Shown piece by piece: positions 23,989 to 33,379 of a stretch of 64,000 bases of DNA. The notes beneath the pieces are model-generated. The model worked only from the letters and a program-made list of their open reading frames with translations. It was not told the DNA's origin and searched no databases. The stretch's first letter is position 1. Each line of letters begins with the position of its first letter. Origin of the DNA: JAIBCC01 sp963763855 (GTDB lineage: Bacteria > Acidobacteriota > Blastocatellia > Pyrinomonadales > Pyrinomonadaceae); assembly GCA_963763855.1 (NCBI GenBank), contig CAVXPU010000005.1:1860001-1924000 (forward strand), in the 5' to 3' direction. The position numbers were made by a program, and so were the translations under genes.

Positions 23989-25488
23989 TTATTTCTGCAA
24001 ACTTTCTCGCATAAAATTGGAAAAATCATTTTTCAATTTTATTAACGATTTCTTCTCAATATACATCATATGTCCCGATTCGTAAAATGAAGTCGAAATA
24101 TTCTTGCGTAAAGTTGGATCAAGATTCATATTAGCCAAAGTGTATTCCGTTGCGTAAAAGGGAGTTGCCATATCGTAATAGCCCGAAGCAACGAAAATCT
24201 TCATAAAAGGATTTTTCTGCATCGCTGACTGCAAGGGAACTGCCGTATTTGCGTAGCCATTAGTTTGCCCCCAATTCCACGGAGCGGTGATTCCGCCGCC
24301 TAAAATGTAATATTCAAGGTCGGATTTGAATCCCAAATCACGGCGAACATAGTCGTTAAAAGTCGCGGTATAAGGCGGACGGATTGCAGACATACTAGGA
24401 TCATTTTCCGGATTATTACCGTCTGCATCGCGGTCAATTCCCGTAAAACGACTGTCGAGCCGACCAGTGGTTCGTTTTTGATCACGAAGCAATTCTTTGT
24501 TGAATCTTCCTAAATCTACTCGAAATCTATTATTTTCGATAAAAGTTTTACTCAAACCCGTCAAACGCGAATATTTATCAAGAAAACTTTGTTTTTCTGA
24601 ATCGCTCATTCGGTCGCCTTTTGTGTAAGCAATCGCTAATTCATTTTCGACAAAGTTTTCAGATTCCTTAAGCACTTCCGCTAAAGGCTTGCGTTGTAAA
24701 TCGGCAGGTAAACGCTTGTGATACCAGGCAGTTGCGGTATAAGAAGGAAAGATCAGTTGATACGCCAAATCGTTTCCTTCAGCGAATCGTGATGTCTGAA
24801 AATTCATAATCACCGAAACAAGACAAATCCCGTTTAGGGCAATTCCACGATCAAAAAGATGATTGGAAAGTGCCGAAGCACGAGTTGTCCCGTAGCTTTC
24901 ACCGACCAAATAGAGCGGCGACGACCAACGATTTTCCCGCCCCAAATACATTCGGATAAATTCGCCAACCGATTCCGCATCACCTTGTAAACCGAAGAAT
25001 TTTGCTGCTAGTTCGGGCTTGGTCGCTCTGCTGTAACCCGTTCCAACCGGATCAATAAAGACCAAATCCGTTTCCGTGAACCAAGTTCCTTCATTGGGAA
25101 CTAAATCATACGGCGGCGGCGGAAGAAATCCTTCGTCAGTCATCTTGACACGTTTTGGACCTAATGCTCCCAAGTGCAGCCAAACAGAAGCCGAACCCGG
25201 ACCGCCATTAAACGAAAACATCAAAGGACGTTTGGCAGGCGGATTATCGAGCGTGTAAGCCATAAAGAAAATTTTGGCTTCAGTTTCGCCTGTTTGGGTG
25301 TTACGAATCGGCATAAAACCTGTGGTCGTCGTGTAATTCAAAGACCTTCCACCAATTGTTACCGAATGTTTTAGCACGACTGGAGCTTCAATTTCTGCTT
25401 GAGCAGGTTTAGCAGTTTCGACAGGTTTTGGCGAAACCATCGGCGTTTGAAATAGGAAAAATACTGAAAGAAATACGGAAAGAAGCAT
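23989..25488 (-). CDS. Secreted S10 family serine carboxypeptidase
   Basis: A 499-residue peptidase removing C-terminal residues from peptides. After a signal peptide (VFLSVFFLFQTPMVS) it shows the S10 set: SFNGGPGSASVWLHLGALGP oxyanion region, FIDPVGTGYS, the nucleophile VGESYGTTRA, the late Asp in ASGYYDMATPF and the catalytic His in SFYESGHMMYIE. Export suggests use on external peptides. It is last in a three-gene operon after two amidohydrolases, four bases behind the second, so the set probably works on peptide nutrients. Confidence 0.92.
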   Translation of the reverse strand: MLLSVFLSVFFLFQTPMVSPKPVETAKPAQAEIEAPVVLKHSVTIGGRSLNYTTTTGFMPIRNTQTGETEAKIFFMAYTLDNPPAKRPLMFSFNGGPGSASVWLHLGALGPKRVKMTDEGFLPPPPYDLVPNEGTWFTETDLVFIDPVGTGYSRATKPELAAKFFGLQGDAESVGEFIRMYLGRENRWSSPLYLVGESYGTTRASALSNHLFDRGIALNGICLVSVIMNFQTSRFAEGNDLAYQLIFPSYTATAWYHKRLPADLQRKPLAEVLKESENFVENELAIAYTKGDRMSDSEKQSFLDKYSRLTGLSKTFIENNRFRVDLGRFNKELLRDQKRTTGRLDSRFTGIDRDADGNNPENDPSMSAIRPPYTATFNDYVRRDLGFKSDLEYYILGGGITAPWNWGQTNGYANTAVPLQSAMQKNPFMKIFVASGYYDMATPFYATEYTLANMNLDPTLRKNISTSFYESGHMMYIEKKSLIKLKNDFSNFMRESLQK

Positions 25489-25492
25489 AAAT

Positions 25493-26680
25493 TTACCTCG
25501 TTACATTACTAACTAATTCACCGTTGATAATTGTGCCAACGCAATGACTTGTGAATTCAAATGGATCGCCGTCATACATCGCAATATCCCCGTCTTTTCC
25601 GACTGTGATTGAGCCAACTCGGCTATCAATGCCTAAAATTTTAGCAGCGTCAATTGTAATCGAGCCAAGTGCGTCCTTCATCGTAAAGCCATTTTTTAAC
25701 GTCATCGCGGCTTCAAACAAAATGATTCGAGTTTTTGGAACATAACCTTCGTAACCACTTTGCAACGCGACTGGAATTCCAGCGGCTTTTAGCTTACTTG
25801 CCGTTTCAAGCGAAAGACTCTCGGTACGAGCCATCGATGCGTGAACGATAACAGGGAAGCCGGACGCCTTAATTTCATTGATGACGAGCGGTGCTTCAGT
25901 CGCACTATCCAAAACGATTTTGATGTTAAATTCTTTCGCGATTCGCAATGCCGTCATAATGTCTTGTGCCTTATTTGCATTCACGAGGAGCGGAATTTCG
26001 CGTTTAATGACTCTCGACATCATTTCCATCTTCAAGTCTTTTGGTTCGCCCTTGTAATTTGAAGCCTTAATCAACATTTCCCGTAACATCGAAACTTGTT
26101 TGGCACGACTTCCCGGTGACCTTCCTTGACCTGCTAATCCGTTTTCGCCGAGCGTTACAGCAATCATCGCAGTTGGCGTAACTGTAACGTCCTCAACTGT
26201 TTTACCGAAAGTTTTAGCGATAAAAGTTTGTCCTGAGATGAGTGCCGAAGGTTGATGCCCAGTGTGAATAGTGGTCACTCCATAACCGCGAATCCATTCA
26301 ATCAAACGCTCGTCAGGATTGTAAGAATCGAATGCACGAAGATCGGGTTGCATCGGACTCGATCCGTCTAAAGCCATTTGATCATGCGGTTGATTAAGAT
26401 AGCCATTGAGTCCAATAACTGTATGAGCATCAATCAAACCCGGTGTTACAACTTTTGCTAATACGATTTTGTAATCACTAGGAATTTTAACTTGTGCCGA
26501 AGTTCCAACTGCTTCAATTTTGCCGTTTTTGATCAATACAACGCCGTCTTTAATTGGTTCACCAGCCATTGTCCAAACGGTTTCGCCCTTAACTGCTATT
26601 TGTGAAAATATATTCACCACAGAGACACATAGACACATGGAAATAAATAGAATTTTGTTTATCAATTTTGAAGTTTTCAT
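25493..26680 (-). CDS. Amidohydrolase-like protein lacking metal ligands (probable pseudoenzyme)
   Basis: A 395-residue exported protein clearly homologous to its upstream neighbour (same fold order, MTALRIAKEFNIKIVLDSA against MTALRLQKEFGFRIVLQHV). The metal-binding positions are lost: HSH becomes HTV in DAHTVIG, the HFHTH block becomes VNANK, the His of LQHVSE becomes Ser in LDSATE, and FHTDD becomes LQSGY. It therefore probably has no hydrolase activity and may bind substrate, stabilise its partner or act as a receptor. The start overlaps the stop of the active paralogue (TAATG) with a GGAGG site, so the two are coupled. Confidence 0.85.
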   Translation of the reverse strand: MKTSKLINKILFISMCLCVSVVNIFSQIAVKGETVWTMAGEPIKDGVVLIKNGKIEAVGTSAQVKIPSDYKIVLAKVVTPGLIDAHTVIGLNGYLNQPHDQMALDGSSPMQPDLRAFDSYNPDERLIEWIRGYGVTTIHTGHQPSALISGQTFIAKTFGKTVEDVTVTPTAMIAVTLGENGLAGQGRSPGSRAKQVSMLREMLIKASNYKGEPKDLKMEMMSRVIKREIPLLVNANKAQDIMTALRIAKEFNIKIVLDSATEAPLVINEIKASGFPVIVHASMARTESLSLETASKLKAAGIPVALQSGYEGYVPKTRIILFEAAMTLKNGFTMKDALGSITIDAAKILGIDSRVGSITVGKDGDIAMYDGDPFEFTSHCVGTIINGELVSNVTR

Positions 26681-28008
26681 TAATCATTACCTCCGTCGCC
26701 GTCAAAGCAATCTATGTGTCCGGTTCGGTCGATCTCAGCACCGTATCCGCCTACTTGAATTAAATAATCTTTTGGATTAGCCCGGTCAAAAACTTTTTTG
26801 CCTTCAACCCAAGTTTCTAAAACGTGTGTGTAAACGCTTAGAGGGTCGCCAGAAAGTACAATAAAATCAGCATCTTTGCCTGTTTCAAGCGAACCGATTC
26901 TTTTATCAAGATCGAGCATAATTGCGTTCGCCATCGTCATTCCGTAAAGTGCTTTTTCACGCGACATTCCGACACGTACAGCCATTCCAGCCGAACGCAA
27001 AAACCAACGCGAATCGGTAATTTGATCGTCTGTGTGAAATCCAACCAACGCACCTGATTTTTCCAGAGCGACACCGTTTGTGTAACTTACATCTACGGTT
27101 TCAAGTTTTCCACCGGGAGCATCAATCATAATTATTGATGAAGGAACTTTAGCTTTAGCGATTTCATCGGCAACCTTCCAAGCCTCAGAAACGTGTTGTA
27201 AAACAATGCGAAATCCAAACTCTTTTTGCAAGCGTAACGCTGTCATAATATCGTCTTGGCGATGTGTATGGAAATGTACAACTCTTTTGCCTTCTAGCAC
27301 TTCTACAAATGCTTCCATCGCCAAATCTCGTGCCGGCATTTTTGTTGCATCGCCATTTGCTTTGGCGATTTTAGCTTTATATTCCTGAGCGGCTGTTAAT
27401 TTTTCACGAATCATTGAAGCAGATTTGGCACGAGTTCCGGGGAAATTTCCTCCCGCCGGTCGAATCGGATTTGTTCCGTTAGCAAACTTCATTCCGCCCA
27501 TAATTTTGCCATTTGTATCAAAAATAAAAATATCGTCAATGATATTTCCATCTCGCAATTTTGCGTAAAGTGTTTGTCCACTATTCAAATGACCAGAACC
27601 GGGCATTAAATTTGCGGTTGTTATGCCACCCGATTGAGCTCTTTGAATTCCGCTATCACGCACATTTAGCGAATCAAAAACTCTAACTTCAGAATGTATT
27701 GGACCAGAACCATCGCCGCCGGCAGTTCCGCCGATATGGCTATGCGAATCAACTAAGCCCGGCATAATGACTTTGCCTTGCATATCAATTTTGGTTAAGT
27801 CAGCAGTTAGACGAACGGTTCGAGCATCACCAATAGCAGTAATTTTTCCGTTTTGAACAATCAAAATGCCTTGTTCAATTGGGTTTCCGACAATTGGAAT
27901 TATCTTTGCGTTTATAAATGCAATGGGTTTTTCTTGTGCAATTACGGCAAAAGAAAACGAAAGTATAGCCAACAAAATGACTAGATTTTTTTTCATATTT
28001 CTCCTCAA
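26680..28008 (-). CDS. Secreted imidazolonepropionase-like amidohydrolase
   Basis: A 442-residue metal-dependent hydrolase with a signal peptide (LVILLAILSFSFAVIAQ). It has the full metal site: VDSHSHIGG after strand 1, HFHTHRQDDI, LQHVSEAW and the late VGFHTDDQI, plus KRIGSLETGKDADFIVLSGDP closing the beta domain. The group includes prolidase-like and peptidase-like activities; no substrate can be named. It is first in the operon with the inactive paralogue and the S10 carboxypeptidase. Confidence 0.88.
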   Translation of the reverse strand: MRRNMKKNLVILLAILSFSFAVIAQEKPIAFINAKIIPIVGNPIEQGILIVQNGKITAIGDARTVRLTADLTKIDMQGKVIMPGLVDSHSHIGGTAGGDGSGPIHSEVRVFDSLNVRDSGIQRAQSGGITTANLMPGSGHLNSGQTLYAKLRDGNIIDDIFIFDTNGKIMGGMKFANGTNPIRPAGGNFPGTRAKSASMIREKLTAAQEYKAKIAKANGDATKMPARDLAMEAFVEVLEGKRVVHFHTHRQDDIMTALRLQKEFGFRIVLQHVSEAWKVADEIAKAKVPSSIIMIDAPGGKLETVDVSYTNGVALEKSGALVGFHTDDQITDSRWFLRSAGMAVRVGMSREKALYGMTMANAIMLDLDKRIGSLETGKDADFIVLSGDPLSVYTHVLETWVEGKKVFDRANPKDYLIQVGGYGAEIDRTGHIDCFDGDGGND

Positions 28009-28069
28009 AAAATGGCAGGAATTTAAGACTATGATTAGTTTCTACGAAAACGTTATGTTGTCAAGACAA

Positions 28070-29815
28070 TTAGAGAGGTAAAGTAACAATAAATTTTGTC
28101 CCGGTTTTATTATTCGCCATAACTTCGATTTTGCCGCCGTGAGCCGTGATAATTCCATAGCAGACCGCCAAGCCCAAACCAGTTCCTTTGCCGGTCGGTT
28201 TGGTGGTAAAAAATGGGTCGAATATCTGCTTCAAATCTCTCTCATCGATCCCACTTCCGCTATCTGAAATCTCAACTTTTATGGAATTATCAACCCCCGA
28301 AGTCGCAACTGTAAGCCGTCCACCATCAGGCATTGCGTCGCGTGCATTGAGAAAAAGATTAAGAAAAACTTGTTGAAGTTGGTCAACGTCTGCCAAAAAA
28401 TGCGGCAAATTATCCTGATATTCTCTTTCGATTTTTAGTCTTTGAAAATTTTTGTCAAAACTTGCCAAACGAAGGGATATTTCTAGAATACTATTAATTT
28501 CGGATAAGCTTTTCGCCGCCGGACGAACCCTTGCAAAATCCATCATATCTTTGGTAACTACAGTGATACGTATGATTTGCGTCTGTATCAAACGGAGTCT
28601 TTCTTGTGTTTCAGAATCCAAATCAGGATTTGTCTGCATCATTTGAATCAGCGATGAAATTGAGGCTAAAGGGTTGTTCACTTCATGTGCAACTCCGGCT
28701 GCAAGAGTTCCCATTGCTGCAAGTTTTTCGGTTCGAGTAAGTTGCTCGTTAAGACTTTGCAATTGCTTGATGTCTTCGGCTATCTTTCGGCTCATTTCGT
28801 TGAAAGAGGTAGCGAGCAGACCAATTTCGTCATTGCTTTGTCTGCCGTCAACCTGAGTTCCGTAATCGCCTTCTGTTGCACGAACTGCCGCCAAAGTTAT
28901 TCTTTGTAGCGGACGGGAAATTATACGAACAACTAATAAAACAAGTAGAAGATTCGGAACGAGTGCTGAAATTACGCTAAAAACAAGATATTTTCTCCAG
29001 GAATCAAAATTCATTCCATTGTGGAATGCGAAATAAACGATCGGAATCTGAAAAATGGCAAAACTCAAAACGGCAACGCTGGCGATACTCAAAGCAACCT
29101 TGTAAGTGATTGGAAATAAACGAAATTGATCTAAAGCATTTTCAAGTGAAAAGAGTCGGAAATTAGAAATTGCGTAAGCATAGATCAAAACACCCGGCAA
29201 AACAAAAATCGCAGAATACGGCAAGAATTCGTAGATATTGAAATATGGCAAAATGATATTTGCGAGCGTCTTAAAAACTCCTGTAATTCCCAATGCCCAA
29301 AGAATCGCACCTACTTGCTGGGCGTGCTGTGTACCTTGATATTTGCGGTATTTATTGAATAAAACAAACGCCCCATACCCAAAAACACCATAAACATAAA
29401 TCACGAAGACGTAAGCCAACGGTGCCAATTCGACATAAAACTTGCCATCCTTAAAGCCGATTTCTTTCCACAGCAAACCGAATATTGCAGTTGGAATTAA
29501 TACAAGACTTGGTGCAAAAATGACAGCCGCTTTCTTTCTCGGGGTTCTCAAATTTTCCGGAAAAACCCAGGCAAAAACGACCAGACTGCATTGCATCAAA
29601 AGTGCCGTGATAAAACTGACAGAACCCCACCAAGAAGCATTTTCATCGTTGCTATGAAAATTCCATAAGACTAGATCTTTAACAGTCCAAAGTGCTAGGA
29701 AGGAAATAAAGGCAGCGAAAGTTTGATTCGCACGGCTTCGCGGACTCGCTACGAAAACGTAAAAACCCAGCAAAACAAGCAGAAAAAGAGCGAAAAGATG
29801 TAATAAAACTAGCAT
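28070..29815 (-). CDS. Membrane sensor histidine kinase
   Basis: A 581-residue kinase. The N-terminal half has about seven membrane helices plus another pair before a HAMP-like linker (ISRPLQRITLAAVRATEGDYG). Then come a short coiled coil, the H-box LAAGVAHEVNNPLASISSL whose His is phosphorylated, and the ATPase domain with VFLNLFLNARDAM (N box), DSGSGI (G1), IFDPFFTTKPTGKGTGLGLA (F and G2). No response regulator is adjacent, so it is an orphan within this window. The NtrB-like H-box suggests an NtrC-type partner. It stands alone between secreted-protein genes. Confidence 0.9.
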   Translation of the reverse strand: MLVLLHLFALFLLVLLGFYVFVASPRSRANQTFAAFISFLALWTVKDLVLWNFHSNDENASWWGSVSFITALLMQCSLVVFAWVFPENLRTPRKKAAVIFAPSLVLIPTAIFGLLWKEIGFKDGKFYVELAPLAYVFVIYVYGVFGYGAFVLFNKYRKYQGTQHAQQVGAILWALGITGVFKTLANIILPYFNIYEFLPYSAIFVLPGVLIYAYAISNFRLFSLENALDQFRLFPITYKVALSIASVAVLSFAIFQIPIVYFAFHNGMNFDSWRKYLVFSVISALVPNLLLVLLVVRIISRPLQRITLAAVRATEGDYGTQVDGRQSNDEIGLLATSFNEMSRKIAEDIKQLQSLNEQLTRTEKLAAMGTLAAGVAHEVNNPLASISSLIQMMQTNPDLDSETQERLRLIQTQIIRITVVTKDMMDFARVRPAAKSLSEINSILEISLRLASFDKNFQRLKIEREYQDNLPHFLADVDQLQQVFLNLFLNARDAMPDGGRLTVATSGVDNSIKVEISDSGSGIDERDLKQIFDPFFTTKPTGKGTGLGLAVCYGIITAHGGKIEVMANNKTGTKFIVTLPL

Positions 29816-29852
29816 TTAATAATGGCGATTGTATCGAAAATTGTTTGTGCTT

Positions 29853-30539
29853 TCAATCAAGCTTTATTTTCCAACTAACTCCAATCGCATTAACAGATTT
29901 CGGAAGTCCGCTACGATTATCTTGACGCAAATAGAATACATCAACCCCAAGATTGTTCGTAAGCTTTCTTGAGATTCCCGCGGTAAACTCATTACGCGTC
30001 CAGCTTTTTGTCGTTATTTCATAAAAGACATCGTCTGCAAGATAGGTTGAGAATATTTCTTTTTTGTTTTTCAAAACAGGCAAGGAAAAAGTCAATTTAT
30101 TTCGATAACGGGTGGAATCTGCTCTTGAATTTCGCAACCTATATTCGATGAGATTTCGGTCTTTCAGTGAAAATCTTGTCCATTTTTTCTCAAAGGTTGC
30201 CGCAAAACGAAACCGGTTTTCGTATTCACGCACATTTAATCTAGGTTTTCCAGAGCGGTAAAAATAATTTGGAGTTAAAGTTAAAAATTTATTGACCTTG
30301 TAATCAAACCCAACTCCGAGTCTTTGATCAACTAAATTTTTGAAATTATTTCCTAGCCTCAAAGCTCCGGTAAAAAATATTGTAAGCCTCTCAAACTCTT
30401 TTCCTCTGGAATCTTTGCTCTTGATTAATGGTTTGGAAATTGTTACGTCATTCCACGATTGAAAATCATTCGCTGGCAAATTTTGCGAAAAGACCGGAAA
30501 AGCAAATAGGGCGAATAGTAATATAAATAGAAACTTCAT
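29853..30539 (-). CDS. DUF2490 outer-membrane beta-barrel-like protein
   Basis: A 228-residue protein with a signal peptide (FLFILLFALFAFPVFSQ) and alternating aromatic/polar strands ending in a hydrophobic C-terminal strand (AIGVSWKIKL), typical of small outer-membrane barrels. DUF2490 signatures are FQSWNDVTISKPL at the start and DRNLIEYRLRN, RYRNKL, DDVFYE in the middle. Its role is unknown. It follows no obvious operon partner; the sensor kinase downstream is on the same strand 37 bases away. Confidence 0.78.
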   Translation of the reverse strand: MKFLFILLFALFAFPVFSQNLPANDFQSWNDVTISKPLIKSKDSRGKEFERLTIFFTGALRLGNNFKNLVDQRLGVGFDYKVNKFLTLTPNYFYRSGKPRLNVREYENRFRFAATFEKKWTRFSLKDRNLIEYRLRNSRADSTRYRNKLTFSLPVLKNKKEIFSTYLADDVFYEITTKSWTRNEFTAGISRKLTNNLGVDVFYLRQDNRSGLPKSVNAIGVSWKIKLD

Positions 30540-30597
30540 TTGAATTATCAGTGTTAAAAAAATGTTAAATTAACTTTACAGATAAAATAAATGAAGT

Positions 30598-31275
30598 CTA
30601 TTTAATGTTCAATCCAAGAATGTAAGCTGAGACAATAAGAGCGACCCCTAAAGAAATTGGAAGAAAAAGATTTCTTTCGATAACATCGCCTTTTTTTAAC
30701 AAACGATGAAAAATGGTAAATACGGGAAGTGATAAGCCTCCGACAGCTGCCGCGATGATTGCACCAAAAATAGCACCGATACCAAAAATAACTAATCCAC
30801 CGGCACCGCCGGCGATTAGTCCCCACAGAATCCCAATAAAAGGTAATATTACCAACATATTAGCCCAATTCCATTTTTCTACTTCGGCTACCATTTTGGA
30901 AACGATTTTACCTGAAAAATGTCCTGCAAATGCACAAACTAGATTTACAAATGAGAGAAATGGAATAAGCCAAAGTTGCTCAGAAGTAGAAACTGAGTCA
31001 GCCACAAATCTACCAAACATGACCATTGGAGGAAATGTGCCGAGCAGCAGACCAAATTGAGCGAATGCTTTTTCCGTAGTTAGAGGATTTTTTATAAGAG
31101 TTGCTTCATAACATTCATTTTCGTCCCGATACACTATTTTTTCGAGATTATTTTGTTTTTCCCACTGGAGAAATTCGTTTAATCTTTCTTCGCTAACGCC
31201 ACCTTCGCGGTCATAGTCCGCAAATTCAAAGGTGTTTTTTGGATAGTCAATGGTTTCGGTGTTATGGTGTTCCAT
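30598..31275 (-). CDS. Membrane protein, function unknown
   Basis: A 225-residue protein with a soluble N-terminal 80 residues (including EKIVYRDENECYEATLIKNP) and about five membrane helices rich in Gly/Ala (LIAGGAGGLVIFGIGAIFGA, IIAAAVGGLSLPVFTIF). The C-terminus is LFLPISLGVALIVSAYILGL. No family name is offered. A GGAGAAAATAGT site precedes the ATG. It is adjacent to another unrecognised membrane protein on the same strand. Confidence 0.65.
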   Translation of the reverse strand: MEHHNTETIDYPKNTFEFADYDREGGVSEERLNEFLQWEKQNNLEKIVYRDENECYEATLIKNPLTTEKAFAQFGLLLGTFPPMVMFGRFVADSVSTSEQLWLIPFLSFVNLVCAFAGHFSGKIVSKMVAEVEKWNWANMLVILPFIGILWGLIAGGAGGLVIFGIGAIFGAIIAAAVGGLSLPVFTIFHRLLKKGDVIERNLFLPISLGVALIVSAYILGLNIK

Positions 31276-31329
31276 ACTATTTTCTCCATATTCTTGACGT
31301 TATATTCGGTGGATATTTGCTTTTGATTT

Positions 31330-31944
31330 TCAATGATTTCGCTTTAATTCATTCTCAAATCCGGAATCGTTTATAAATTCTGCGAATTCAAGTGAAATTA
31401 TTTGGATATTTTCATTTCCGCAAATATCTAATTTCTCTAATAGCTTCACGAAATCTTCGCGGGCAATAATTTGATGTTGTTCCAGTCGCTTTCGGTTGCG
31501 TCTATTCAGACAAATTGAGAAGAGATTTGGGTTATCGTGAATTCCTAATTGAGAAAACTTGCTAATAGGAGTAGTGTAAGAATCAACTAACGGCATATTC
31601 AGTTGAGTTAAGCCAACAAATCTATGAAAAGTTTCTTTAAAATCAAAAAGAGAAACTTGATTTGAGTTAATAAACGCTTGAGAATACCTTCGCTCAAATT
31701 CATCGCTTTTAAGCTTAAAATTTTCTGATTCCCTAATTTCTTCAGCTTTTTTTAGATTTTGTAACTTCATTGTAACAAAGCCATGAAATAATTTTACAGA
31801 ATAAGGAATCCAGAGAAGGCTTACCAAAATCGATTTAAGCCAAATTTTTCCTGAATTTGATTCTTGATTTTGTTTGGTAAAAAAGTAAACGCCAAATGGT
31901 GTTCCGCAGGTTAAATATATTATTGTTAGCTCCAAATAATTCAT
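31330..31944 (-). CDS. Hypothetical protein with two N-terminal membrane helices
   Basis: The 204-residue product begins MNYLELTIIYLTCGTPFGVYFF, has a second hydrophobic stretch (IWLKSILVSLLWIPYSV), then a soluble, charged C-terminal region of about 150 residues (LKKAEEIRESENFKLKSDEFE). No family is recognised. The ATG at 31944 was preferred to a TTG six codons upstream; neither has a good ribosome binding site. Composition is AT-rich like its surroundings. Confidence 0.5.
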   Translation of the reverse strand: MNYLELTIIYLTCGTPFGVYFFTKQNQESNSGKIWLKSILVSLLWIPYSVKLFHGFVTMKLQNLKKAEEIRESENFKLKSDEFERRYSQAFINSNQVSLFDFKETFHRFVGLTQLNMPLVDSYTTPISKFSQLGIHDNPNLFSICLNRRNRKRLEQHQIIAREDFVKLLEKLDICGNENIQIISLEFAEFINDSGFENELKRNH

Positions 31945-32285
31945 CAATGGTAATAGGTGCAAAATTTATGCCAAATCCTGCAAGCTTTTCATTTATCATC
32001 GTTCTTAGTTTACAAGAGCTTAAAATCAAGGATTTAGCTCAAAATAGTTGGAACTTAGTTAAAGATAAAAACGTTAGTTAAATTGGCAAATCGCAAAGAT
32101 AGTTTTTCACATTTGCAAAATGCAAAAGCAACAAATTGTTTATTTACGGAATCAAAAAAATGTAAGCAAAAAAATATTACTCAAGCGTCTTAATAACGGC
32201 ATTAAAATGATGCCATTGATAATAAACAAGTTCTAATAAATTTATAAAAAACGTTTAGTTTTAGAGTAAGCTAAAGGTAGGAAAT
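31945..32285. other. Intergenic region, divergent promoters presumed
   Basis: AT-rich spacer between divergent genes. No supported ORF, RNA or repeat was recognised. The only clear signal is a TAGGAAAT ribosome binding site just before 32286. Confidence 0.5.
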
Positions 32286-32498
32286 ATGGATACGAAATTA
32301 AAAGTAAAGGTAATTAAAAAGGGAACTCCGGTTAAGATAAATCTGAAGACCGAAGACAAAAATCCCCAGAAATCAGCACGTGAAGTTGTTTCCAATGTAA
32401 CAAATTGGGTAACGGATTTTCAGAAGCGTAAACGCGTGGAAACTAAACAGGCAATCGAATTATTGTTTGCCAATCAACCTCAAACGAACGGAATTTAA
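32286..32498 (+). CDS. Small basic conserved hypothetical protein
   Basis: A 70-residue, lysine-rich soluble protein (KLKVKVIKKGTPVKINLKTE, then a helical NVTNWVTDFQKRKRVETKQA). No family is recognised. Support for a real gene is strong for its size: a clear AGGTAGG site 5 bases before ATG, a long own 5' region and a Rho-independent terminator 35 bases after its stop, indicating a single-gene transcript. The charge would suit nucleic-acid binding, but nothing proves it. Confidence 0.72.
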   Translation: MDTKLKVKVIKKGTPVKINLKTEDKNPQKSAREVVSNVTNWVTDFQKRKRVETKQAIELLFANQPQTNGI

Positions 32499-32532
32499 AG
32501 CAGTTTAATCACAAATCTCCGAAAGAAATTTT

Positions 32533-32563
32533 GGGCGGTCATTTAATTGGCTGCCCTTTTTTT
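32533..32563 (+). terminator. Rho-independent terminator
   Basis: GGGCGG (32533-32538) pairs with CTGCCC (32551-32556, one G-U) and is followed by seven T. Confidence 0.88.
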
Positions 32564-32614
32564 GTCCGGTTTTGTGTTAAACTGCAAAAACTTTATTTGA
32601 AGTCGTCCTAATAT

Positions 32615-33376
32615 ATGAAAGACAAAGTAGTTGTAATTACTGGTGCAAGTTCTGGAATTGGTCGGGCAAGTGCCAAACTTTTTGCCGAAAATGGGGCAAA
32701 AGTAGTTGGCATTGGCAGAAATGAATATGAATTAAGTTCTTTGAGCAAAGAGATCGATGCGGAGAATGGTTCGATAAAAACCATTTCGGCTGACCTGCAA
32801 GACGTTGGTCAAGTTGAGAAAGTTGTCAGCGAAACTATTGGTGCATTTCACAAAATTGACGTTTTGATTAATGCAGCCGGCTTAATTGCGACGGGTTCGA
32901 TTGAAACTACAACGCTGGATGATTGGGATAAAATGATGACCATAAATTTACGTTCGGTTTTTTATCTGATGAATAAATGCGTTCCGTATCTTATTGAAAG
33001 CAAGGGAAATATTGTAAACGTATCAAGCGTTACGGGTGTCAGGGCTTTTCCAAATGTTTTAGCGTATTGCGTGTCGAAAGCTGCTATCGATCAACTAACC
33101 CGTTGTTCTGCTCTTGAGCTCGCTCCGAAAGGAGTTCGTGTTAATGCAGTAAATCCGGGAGTTGTTCAAACAAATCTGCACAAAAGAAGCGGCATGGATG
33201 ATGAGAAATATGAAAGTTTTCTGGAGCATTCAAAAACAACACATCCGCTTGGGAGAGTCGGGCAACCGCAAGAAATTGCTGATTTGATTTACTTTTTAGC
33301 ATCGGAAAAAGCGGCGTGGATTACGGGAACAACTTATGAAATAGACGGAGGAAGAGCACAAACTTGTGCGAGGTAA
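32615..33376 (+). CDS. SDR family oxidoreductase
   Basis: A 253-residue classical short-chain dehydrogenase/reductase. It shows the cofactor motif TGASSGIG, NAAG, the catalytic Ser in NIVNVSSVTG and YCVSK carrying Tyr and Lys, then PGVVQTNLHKR and a C-terminal YEIDGGR typical of FabG-like members. Arg after the glycine loop (IGRN) favours NADP. The substrate is unknown. It is followed three bases later by a metallo-beta-lactamase-fold gene, so they are likely co-transcribed. Confidence 0.88.
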   Translation: MKDKVVVITGASSGIGRASAKLFAENGAKVVGIGRNEYELSSLSKEIDAENGSIKTISADLQDVGQVEKVVSETIGAFHKIDVLINAAGLIATGSIETTTLDDWDKMMTINLRSVFYLMNKCVPYLIESKGNIVNVSSVTGVRAFPNVLAYCVSKAAIDQLTRCSALELAPKGVRVNAVNPGVVQTNLHKRSGMDDEKYESFLEHSKTTHPLGRVGQPQEIADLIYFLASEKAAWITGTTYEIDGGRAQTCAR

Positions 33377-33379
33377 AAG

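Noticed and set aside
30602..30826. 74-codon ORF inside the 30598 membrane protein gene
   Set aside because: It is on the same strand in another frame; its Arg/Cys/Trp-rich composition is typical of a frame shadow.
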